From the NCBI GenBank assembly GCA_016790165.1, contig JAEUPL010000030.1:62001-126000 (forward strand): 64,000 nucleotides of DNA, in the 5' to 3' direction. The notes beneath the pieces are model-generated. The model saw only the letters and a list, made by a program, of their open reading frames with translations, ran no database searches and had not been told where the DNA came from. Made by a program: the position numbers and the translations under genes. The first letter of the stretch is position 1; each line of letters starts with the position of its first letter. Below, piece after piece: positions 28,381 through 36,036 of this stretch. This stretch comes from Burkholderiales bacterium. Lineage in GTDB: Bacteria > Pseudomonadota > Gammaproteobacteria > Burkholderiales > Casimicrobiaceae.

Positions 28381-28401
28381 GCAACCTGCCTGCAGGAAAA
28401 G

Positions 28402-28436
28402 AGCCCACCAGAAGCGATTCGGTGGGCTTTTTTTTT
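28402..28436 (+). terminator. Intrinsic terminator after rpmG
   Basis: The stem AGCCCACC / GGTGGGCT (28402-28409 and 28421-28428) is followed by a run of nine T residues to 28436. It lies 21 bases after the rpmG stop. Confidence 0.92.
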
Positions 28437-28494
28437 CGCCGAGCACTGCGTGCCCCGGGCCGATCAATGTCCACCTGCCCAAGCCCCCGCTGTG

Positions 28495-28839
28495 ATGAAG
28501 ACGGCGCACGGTGCCCCCTCCCGGCGGTGCCTCAACTGCGGCGCCAACGCCCCGGGACGTTTCTGCCCCGAGTGCGGGCAGGAGACCGATGTTCGCGCGC
28601 CGCAATTCGGCGAGTTCGTCAAACACTTCACCGGCAATTGCATCGCGGTGCAGAGCCCGCTGGTGCAGCCGCTATGGACGCTGGTTTCGAAGCCGGGGCA
28701 ACTGACCATTGACTATCTGGCGGGAAGGCGGCGACGGCACGTACTGCCGCTGCGCCTGTATCTGGCAGTGAGTTTTGCGTGTTCCCTTGGCTTGCGCTGC
28801 TTGCTGGCCACGAGGGGTTGCCGTGGCGCCGTGCCGTGA
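28495..28839 (+). pseudogene. Truncated DUF3667 zinc-ribbon membrane protein
   Basis: The 114-residue frame has a zinc ribbon CLNCGANAPGRFCPECGQET followed by FGEFVKHFTGNCIAVQSPLVQPLWTLVSKPGQLTIDYLAGRRRRHVLPLRLYLAVSF, which is the N-terminal half of DUF3667 family proteins. In the family this is followed by several membrane helices and the protein is usually more than twice as long. Here the frame turns non-conserved after AVSF and stops, and the terminator of the facing desaturase gene lies only about 25 bases beyond. It is most likely a decayed remnant, though a short product cannot be excluded. ATG 28495 is chosen; GTG 28450 is in frame. Confidence 0.6.
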
Positions 28840-28861
28840 GTACCGTGTAAGCGTGGGGCGC

Positions 28862-28886
28862 AAAAAAAGCGCCCGCAGGCGCTTTT
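28862..28886 (-). terminator. Terminator of the desaturase gene
   Basis: The stem AAAAGCGCC / GGCGCTTTT has loop CGCA. Read on the reverse strand it ends in seven T residues. It lies 20 bases after the desaturase stop and may also stop transcription coming from the opposite side. Confidence 0.85.
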
Positions 28887-28905
28887 CTCGGGGCAGCCAT
28901 GCCGT

Positions 28906-30102
28906 TCAGGCAAACCGCGCCAGTCGCAGCGAAAACGCTTGCAGCGACGCAATGCCGGATGACTCCGCGCTCTTGCGCCATGCGCTCCAGCGTGCCGCGA
29001 GCTGCTCCTTGCTTTCCGTCGAGCGACTCCACAGTCGCGCCAAATCCTGCCGTGCCTGGTAGAGCTTTTTCAGCGCCTCGCTGTGCGCGAGCACGGCGGC
29101 GAGGCGCTCGCGTTGCGCGTCGGCCAGCGTGGCCGCGTCGGCGCGGAAATCCTTGAGCAACTGGCGGAGCTTCGGCAGCTCAATCTCGCCGCGTTCGGCG
29201 CGGGCCTTGAGGGCGGCGAGCTCCGATTTGGCTGTCGCTTTCACCAGCCGTGCGTACTCCTGCATCACGCGATAACGATGGGTGATGATCGCCTGCAGGG
29301 TTTCGTCGACTTCCCCCTCGCTGGTGCGCAGCTTGAGCGCTGGCGCTACCTTGCGCACATGGGCGAGGCCGACGGCCGACATCATGCGGATGTAGACCCA
29401 GCCGATGTCGAACTCATACCAGCGGTGCGCAAACTTGGCCGAGGCACCAAACGCGTGGTGATTGTTGTGCAACTCTTCGCCACCGATGATGATGCCGATC
29501 GGGCTGATGTTGGTCGAGGTGTCGTCCGTGGAGTAGTTGCGATAGCCCCAGAAGTGGCCCGTGCCGTTGATGATGCCGGCCGCGGTGATGGGAATCCACG
29601 CCAGTTGGATCGCCCACATCGACAGCCCGGCAAAGCCGAACAGCGCGACGAACAGAACCAGCGACACACCCATGCCCTGCCAGGTGTATTTGCTGTAGAC
29701 GTTGCGCTCCATCCAGTCGTCAGGCGTGCCGTAACCGTAGCGCTGCAGCGTGTCCTGATTTTTTGCTTCCTTGCGGTAGAGGTCAACGCCAAAGCGCAGC
29801 ACGCCCCAGTGCCCGTAGACCATCGGGCTGTGCGGGTCGTCCGGCGTTTCGCACTTCGCGTGATGTTTGCGATGAATGGCCACCCACTCGCGCGTCACCA
29901 TGCCCGTGGTGAGCCACAGCCACATCCGGAAAAAGTGCGAGACGATGGGATGCAAGTCCAGCGCGCGGTGCGCCTGCGTGCGATGCAGAAAGATGGTGAC
30001 CGCGGCAATCGTGACATGCGTGGTGGCCAAGAGCACCAGCACGTAACCCCACCACGGCAGGTCGATCGCGCCTTGTGCAGCGTGAAGAACAGTATCCAGC
30101 AA
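28906..30102 (-). CDS. Membrane fatty acid desaturase (acyl-CoA delta-9 type)
   Basis: The 398-residue protein is a di-iron membrane desaturase with three histidine boxes: HRTQAH near residue 40, HRKHH in WVAIHRKHHAKCETPDDPHSP, and HNNHH in GEELHNNHHAFGASAKFAHRWYEFDIGW. Four hydrophobic segments flank them. A long, charged, helical C-terminal extension (about residues 270-398) is rich in Arg, Ala and Leu and may be a coiled coil. The start is TTG 30102, because GGGAGA lies 6 bases upstream; the upstream frame to 30177 has no such support. It introduces a double bond into acyl chains, adjusting membrane fluidity. Confidence 0.9.
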   Translation of the reverse strand: MLDTVLHAAQGAIDLPWWGYVLVLLATTHVTIAAVTIFLHRTQAHRALDLHPIVSHFFRMWLWLTTGMVTREWVAIHRKHHAKCETPDDPHSPMVYGHWGVLRFGVDLYRKEAKNQDTLQRYGYGTPDDWMERNVYSKYTWQGMGVSLVLFVALFGFAGLSMWAIQLAWIPITAAGIINGTGHFWGYRNYSTDDTSTNISPIGIIIGGEELHNNHHAFGASAKFAHRWYEFDIGWVYIRMMSAVGLAHVRKVAPALKLRTSEGEVDETLQAIITHRYRVMQEYARLVKATAKSELAALKARAERGEIELPKLRQLLKDFRADAATLADAQRERLAAVLAHSEALKKLYQARQDLARLWSRSTESKEQLAARWSAWRKSAESSGIASLQAFSLRLARFA

Positions 30103-30230
30103 GATGTGTCTCCCGAAAGTTCGACCGTGTCCCGCGCTGTGGAACACCCCGCAGGCACGGTCGGCGTGTAACCGCAAATTTTAGGTCGCGACGGAGCGAA
30201 AAAAACGGTCAGCGCCGGATGCAGAGTAAT

Positions 30231-30346
30231 GGCTCTGTAGTGCTAACGGCTTGCGGGCGGTCAATCGAGGCTGATTTACGTCAAGGTCGACTTGATTCAA
30301 AAAACGGCTGCATCGACCGCCAGGCCGTCGATACCGCCAAAAAGCT
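30231..30346. repeat. 116-bp palindromic gene-end repeat, copy C
   Basis: The centre is GTCGAC 30286-30291 and the right end AAAAAGCT 30339-30346. The left end is degenerate, GGCTCTGT, three mismatches from AGCTTTTT. The block CGGCTGCATCGACCGC at 30305-30320 matches GGGCTGCATTGACCGC in copy D at the same distance from the centre. The element begins 11 bases beyond the stop of the reverse-strand PhzF gene. Confidence 0.82.
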
Positions 30347-30357
30347 GCTTTGCGATG

Positions 30358-31227
30358 CTACGGCAGCGCAATCTCGCCACCGCCCAGCGCCAGCACGCGC
30401 CCCCCCACGCGCACGCGGCGCTCGGCCGTGAGGGAGATCTGCAAGACGTTCAGGCGGTTGACGAATTCGCCTTGCGTGACGGTGAACCGCGACGGGGCGG
30501 GCTCGCCCGCGTCCAGCAGAAAGCCACCGAGGCAGGCGCAGGCGGAGCCGGTGCCCGGGTCTTCCGCCATCTGGCCGCCGTCCTTCGGGAAGAAGAAGCG
30601 CACCTGGAAGCGGTCGGTCGCGACGCGCGCCACCACGTAGGCGAGGTAGCGATCCAGCCGCGTGCGCACGAGGGCCTTCAGCAGGGCCGGATCGGGGTTC
30701 ACGCGCGCCAGTGCGTCCAGCGTTCTGACGGGGACTACCAACTGCTCGCTGCCGTTGTCAACGTAGCGCGAATCCCCGGCGAGGTCAGCGCCGTCGAGGC
30801 CGAGCATGCGCGCCGCCTCCGCCCGCGCGATACCGCTGGCGCGGCTGCTGTGCGCGTTGGCAGTGAAGGTCCAGGCGCCACTGGCGTCGCGCGTCACCGG
30901 GATGTCGCCCACCTTGAGCGCAAGCTGGATGGCATCACCCGCGCAGCCGTCCAGGCCCAGCGCGCTGGCCACAAACGAGGTGCCGATGGTGGGGTGGCCC
31001 GCAAACGGCATCTCGAACCCCGGCGTGAAGATGCGCACCTGCGGATGCGCCCCCGGCCGCGGCAGGATGAACGTCGTCTCTGACAAATTGAACTGCGCCG
31101 CCAGCGCCTGCATTTCGGCATCGGTCATGCCGTGCGCGTTCTCGAACACGCAGAGCGGATTGCCGCCAAAGGTGGCCGCGCTGGATTCGACGAAAACATT
31201 GACGAGCTGATAGCGGAAGCGGCGCAT
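30358..31227 (-). CDS. PhzF family isomerase/epimerase
   Basis: The 289-residue product is a PhzF-fold (diaminopimelate epimerase-like) protein: QLVNVFVESSAATFGGNPLCVFENA, the catalytic Glu region LSETTFILPRPGAHPQVRIFTPGFEMPFAGHPTIGTSFV, and a C-terminal half with RFFFPKDGGQMAEDPGTGSACACLGGFLLD, where DPGTGSA is a family hallmark. Substrates of most members are unknown; PhzF itself isomerises a phenazine precursor. No phenazine genes are nearby, so the specific role is open. ATG 31227 is chosen; ATG 31242 is five codons upstream. Confidence 0.88.
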   Translation of the reverse strand: MRRFRYQLVNVFVESSAATFGGNPLCVFENAHGMTDAEMQALAAQFNLSETTFILPRPGAHPQVRIFTPGFEMPFAGHPTIGTSFVASALGLDGCAGDAIQLALKVGDIPVTRDASGAWTFTANAHSSRASGIARAEAARMLGLDGADLAGDSRYVDNGSEQLVVPVRTLDALARVNPDPALLKALVRTRLDRYLAYVVARVATDRFQVRFFFPKDGGQMAEDPGTGSACACLGGFLLDAGEPAPSRFTVTQGEFVNRLNVLQISLTAERRVRVGGRVLALGGGEIALP

Positions 31228-31291
31228 GGTGACAGGCGGCATCGGGTAGGCGGCCTGAGATAATACGGGCAATCCGCCGCATTTGCGGCCC

Positions 31292-31390
31292 GTCGCCCCT
31301 GCGCAGGCAGGGGCCCAGCGACTTCTTCGGTGCGGCGCGCAGCCGACAACGTACGACAGGACGCTGGATTCCTGCCTTCGCAGGAACGAC
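31292..31390. repeat. 99-bp MITE-like element with 29-bp imperfect inverted ends
   Basis: Bases 31292-31320 and 31362-31390 form a 29-base inverted repeat with six mismatches, sharing CCTGCG and AGGCAGG blocks. The right end carries CTGGATTCCTGCCTTCGCAG, a motif type known from dispersed extragenic repeats in many proteobacteria. It lies between the divergent PhzF gene and ettA and codes for nothing. Confidence 0.75.
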
Positions 31391-31429
31391 GAAGAAGAAA
31401 AAATCAACGCAAGGCAATCGTCTCCCGAC

Positions 31430-33091
<1,662 letters not shown>

Positions 33092-33094
33092 GAG

Positions 33095-33291
33095 GGAGAC
33101 GCGGGACGCCGTCAGGCGAGAGGGGCCCCACCGCAGGTGGGGATCGGTCCCGCGACGACCGACGCGCGCGACGCAGAGTCGTGGTGGCGCACGGCGCTCG
33201 GGCGGAGCGCGCAGGAGACGCGGGGCGCCGTGAGGCGAGAGGGGCCCCGCCGCTGGTGGGGATCGGTCCCGCGACGACCGACGCGCGCGAC
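33095..33291. repeat. Tandem 78-bp repeat pair, period 119 bp
   Basis: Bases 33095-33172 and 33214-33291 are the same 78-base sequence with four mismatches. Each copy includes GGATCGGTCCCGCGACGACC and a small hairpin (CCCCACC / GGTGGGG in the first copy, 33127-33143). The first begins 4 bases after the ettA stop. No coding function is evident. Confidence 0.85.
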
Positions 33292-33400
33292 ACAGTTGCG
33301 GGTGCATACATCACTCGTGCCGAGCGCGCGGGGCACGCTCAGAGCGTCACGCTCCGTTCGTGGTGAGTTTGTCGAACCATGAACCCGTGGGAAATCGTAG

Positions 33401-33530
33401 GGCGGGTTTCAACCCGCCACAAATTGATACCAACCAAAGATGTTTTCGCGAAGATGGTTGGCTTGCCACGCTCGCGCTCATGCCGCGCGGGGCAGTAACT
33501 TTCTTTTGCCTCGCCAAAAGAAAGTTACCA
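33401..33530. repeat. Palindromic extragenic repeats in the 580-base gap after ettA
   Basis: The hairpin GGCGGGTT / AACCCGCC lies at 33401-33418. A perfect 12-base inverted repeat TAACTTTCTTTT / AAAAGAAAGTTA lies at 33496-33507 and 33516-33527. From general knowledge, sequence of the second type followed by CCAAAGAAAAGGCGACC is a widely dispersed intergenic repeat in beta- and gammaproteobacteria. The whole stretch from the ettA stop to 33671 shows no credible gene and consists largely of repeats. Confidence 0.7.
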
Positions 33531-33671
33531 AAGAAAAGGCGACCCCAACGATTCGCCTTTTTCCTCCGGTGCTCGCGTCAGGCGAGCGTCGCAGAAATCG
33601 CCCGAATGTTGCGCTGACGCGCAACCAGTGGGCTCATGCTGCGCCGCTTGAACCGCCTGCCGCTGCGCTCC

Positions 33672-34094
33672 TCAGGGCGAATCCATGGGGACCCGGTCGG
33701 ACCCATTCTTGATCGCTCTGCGATTGACGCGTTGGAACCCGGATGCGAGCATCCGGGTTCTACGTTCCGGAGCCGTGCTATCAGGTTCTTGTTCAGAGGT
33801 GAATCTCAGCAGCCGTTCGTCCATCGATTCGCGAACTCGGGAGAGACGCTTCAGCCGACCAGCCTGCCCAAAGCACCTTGAGTACGCAAGCCAAGACGCG
33901 AACAAAGCGCCTTGTAAGACACTTTTGAGCACAAATTTGTCCGATAGCATGCTGCCGGCTCCTTCTTGCGCGTTCGCGAATAACAGTGATACGTCGTACT
34001 CGCGTTCTATTTGCGAACGGTTTGGGTCGTACGACAGATCCACTGCGGTCGCCAATATTTGTTCCAAGAACTCTGACAATTGGTCGTTGGTCAT
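33672..34094 (-). CDS. Hypothetical protein, low-GC gene with possibly altered 3' end
   Basis: A 140-residue frame starts at ATG 34094 with AGGAG 6 bases upstream. The N-terminal 100 residues (MTNDQLSEFLEQILATAVDLSYDPNRSQIEREYDVSLLFANAQEGAGS and onward) look like a natural, soluble, helical protein, but no family is recognised. Base composition is visibly less GC-rich than its neighbours, suggesting transfer. The last 30 or so residues are translated across a perfect 24-base hairpin repeat at 33735-33760 and are arginine-rich, so the original C-terminus may have been replaced. The real product may be shorter or non-functional. Confidence 0.45.
   Translation of the reverse strand: MTNDQLSEFLEQILATAVDLSYDPNRSQIEREYDVSLLFANAQEGAGSMLSDKFVLKSVLQGALFASWLAYSRCFGQAGRLKRLSRVRESMDERLLRFTSEQEPDSTAPERRTRMLASGFQRVNRRAIKNGSDRVPMDSP
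33735..33760. repeat. Short perfect hairpin repeat
   Basis: GAACCCGGATGC at 33735-33746 and GCATCCGGGTTC at 33749-33760 form a perfect 12-base stem with a 2-base centre. It lies inside the 3' part of the hypothetical gene at 33672-34094 and resembles extragenic palindromic repeats. Confidence 0.65.
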
Positions 34095-34307
34095 TTGCTA
34101 CTCCTGTGCGCTGCGCCATTGCAGCGACTTCAGTAGATCAATTTTCTTAATTCGCAACCAGTAACAACCGCTGTCCATCACCAAACACCCCAGGTCGGAA
34201 CGCTTGCGGTTCCGACGAATGCGCAGCGCAAAGAAGTTCTGTCCGCCTCACCTCCATTCCATCGCAGCGTGCTACCCGCGACGAGCGCCGCGCGTTAGTC
34301 TCCGCCC

Positions 34308-34640
34308 ATGATCAAAGCCCCCAACTACGACTGGCGGTACCCGCATTGCCGTACGGTCAACGCAGCGAACACGGCGATCTGCAGTTCCTGCCATCACGAT
34401 GTGACGTTTCGCTCGCCAACGTTCTGGCAGCAGATGAAGTACCGCGGCGTCCCCGCGTCGCGACGGGTGCTGGTGATCGTCGGCTACGGAGTGGGCATTC
34501 CGTTGCTTGTTGGCGGTTTGGGTTTCTGCTTCCGCCTGTTCTTCCCGACCGATTTGACAGGCATGCTATGGAGCCCTGGGGTTGCGGCGACCGGCGGTGC
34601 GTTCGTGCGCGTTGCGTACGCACTCGACCCCGACAGGTAG
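34308..34640 (+). CDS. Small hypothetical membrane protein with a degenerate zinc ribbon
   Basis: The 110-residue frame has an N-terminal CxxC-like segment (PHCRTVNAANTAICSSCHHDVTF), where three of the four expected ribbon cysteines are present. Two hydrophobic segments follow (VLVIVGYGVGIPLLVGGLGFCF and LWSPGVAATGGAFVRVAYAL). The arrangement resembles small zinc-ribbon membrane proteins, but no specific family is recognised. No clear ribosome site precedes the ATG. It could be real or a remnant. Confidence 0.4.
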   Translation: MIKAPNYDWRYPHCRTVNAANTAICSSCHHDVTFRSPTFWQQMKYRGVPASRRVLVIVGYGVGIPLLVGGLGFCFRLFFPTDLTGMLWSPGVAATGGAFVRVAYALDPDR

Positions 34641-34820
34641 CGGACCACACGCGTCGCAGCGCCTTCAACTCCAACAACTGCCACCGCGGGAGGTGGGCAT
34701 CCTCCGCAGCCTTCGCGCTTGCATGCGCGACGGCGCTCGGAGGCTCGCCGCATGCGGCTCGTCCCCTGCTCGCCCCGTGTGGCCACCGGCTCATTGTGCG
34801 CAAATTCGATCACACAAATA

Positions 34821-34850
34821 AAACGGCCCACCCTATCGGGCAGGCCGTTT
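34821..34850 (-). terminator. Terminator of ssrA
   Basis: The stem AAACGGCC / GGCCGTTT (34821-34828, 34843-34850) lies 8 bases beyond the CCA end of the tmRNA. On the reverse strand it is followed by TTTATTTG. The A-rich flank makes it potentially bidirectional. Confidence 0.85.
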
Positions 34851-34858
34851 TGTTTTGG

Positions 34859-35248
34859 TGGTGGACCCGGCGGGAATTGAACCCGCGTCCGAAAGCCATC
34901 GATGGTCAGGACTACATGCTTAGCTCAGTGATTTGATCTCGCCGTTGACGCGAGCATGAGCACCCTCGCCACCAGCCAGCCCGCTTGATTTCGGATGCAC
35001 ACCGCAGGCGTTCATGCACCCTACCCGTGGGAAGATGATGTTGCTGCTTTACCAGTTGCCCGGCTCGGCGCAGGGTCCACGTCCCCTGCTGCAACACTCG
35101 AACCTAGTTTTTAATTAGGCTGCGAGACGGCTTTCGCCGTAGAAGCTATCGTTTGCAATTAAATTGCTTTGCAGCGGATTTACGAGGAGCTACCCCTCGA
35201 CATGCCCCAAGCGCATATCAGAACTCCCGTCGAAACCAGGTCGGGCCC
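34859..35248 (-). ncRNA. ssrA: Transfer-messenger RNA (tmRNA)
   Basis: tmRNA rescues stalled ribosomes and tags the nascent peptide for proteolysis. Read on the reverse strand, the RNA begins GGGCCCGACCTGGTTTCGAC and ends with the T-arm GGGTTCAATTCCC and GGGTCCACCA. The 5' GGGCCCG pairs with the 3' CGGGTCC to give the 7-base acceptor stem, so it is one-piece and about 390 nt. A pseudoknot-1 region GTCGAGGGGTAGC / CCTCGTAAA precedes the tag. The resume codon is GCA at 35154-35156 and the tag reads ANDSFYGESRLAA with TAA at 35115-35117. The usual betaproteobacterial tag is nearer ANDxxxALAA, so this one is longer and unusual. Confidence 0.95.
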
Positions 35249-35325
35249 GGAAATCGATGTTGAGCGCGTGATGCGTTCAGTGAATCGGTATTTTACGGCG
35301 ACCAGCGAATATTCAAGATCGTCGG

Positions 35326-36027
35326 CTAGCTGCGCCGCTGCAATTTTTCCAGTTGCTTCTGCGTTTGCGCCTCGAGATCAAGCGCGCGATCCATGTCGGG
35401 CAGGTTGACGTCGTTCAGCACGCGCTTGAAGCGATGCACCACGTCGGGCGCGAGGGCCGCGAGTCGCGCTGCAATGCGCGCGACTTCGGTATCTAGCGCG
35501 GCGTCGTCGACGACGGCCCAGATGAGGCCCCACTGCGCGGCTTGGTCGGCACTAATCGTCTCGCCCAGCAGCATCGCACCGCGTGCGCGCGGCAGCCCGG
35601 CCGCGCGGGCGAATGTGGCCACGGCGCCGCCGGTGACGAACACGCCGAGCGCCGCCTCGGGCAGCTTGAATTGCGCCGTGCGTGCCGCCACCGCAATATC
35701 GGCGGCGAGCATCCATTCCAGCCCAAGCCCGACGGCCCAGCCCTGCACCGCGCACAGCACGGGCTTGGGGCAGCGCACCATGGCGCGAACCACTTTCTGC
35801 GCCAGCCCAAGCATCTCGGCGGTGGGTGGTGACGAGACGTCGCGCCCCGCGCAGAAGGCTTCGCCACTGCCGCGCAGAACGATGACGCGGATCTCGGTGG
35901 AGGCTTCCGCCTCGTTCAGCGCGCCGAGCAGTTCACGCGCCGTCGCCTCGTCGACGGCGTTGCGCTTTTCCGGGCGATCAAAACAGAGCGTGAGAACGCC
36001 GTCGGACTGGCTGAGTTGCAACGCCAT
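35326..36027 (-). CDS. Enoyl-CoA hydratase/isomerase family protein
   Basis: The 233-residue product belongs to the crotonase superfamily. It has VLTLCFDRPEKRNAVDEATARELLGAL at the N-terminus, the oxyanion-hole loop GEAFCAGRDVSSPP, and the second loop CPKPVLCAVQGWAVGLGLEWMLAADIAVAARTAQFKLPEAALGVF. It is somewhat shorter than the usual 255-265, with a reduced N-terminus. A Glu lies in PEAALG, but the position equivalent to the first catalytic Glu of hydratases is not Glu, so isomerase or another crotonase chemistry is possible. It is 9 bases downstream of the penicillin acylase gene on the same strand. Confidence 0.85.
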   Translation of the reverse strand: MALQLSQSDGVLTLCFDRPEKRNAVDEATARELLGALNEAEASTEIRVIVLRGSGEAFCAGRDVSSPPTAEMLGLAQKVVRAMVRCPKPVLCAVQGWAVGLGLEWMLAADIAVAARTAQFKLPEAALGVFVTGGAVATFARAAGLPRARGAMLLGETISADQAAQWGLIWAVVDDAALDTEVARIAARLAALAPDVVHRFKRVLNDVNLPDMDRALDLEAQTQKQLEKLQRRS

Positions 36028-36036
36028 GCCAGCGCC

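Noticed and set aside
33095-33291. CRISPR array after ettA
   Set aside because: Only two units, 78 bases long with an internal hairpin and a single spacer, and no cas genes.
34859-35248. Two-piece (permuted) tmRNA
   Set aside because: The 5' GGGCCCG and the 3' CGGGTCC acceptor halves are at opposite ends in the normal order, so it is the one-piece form.
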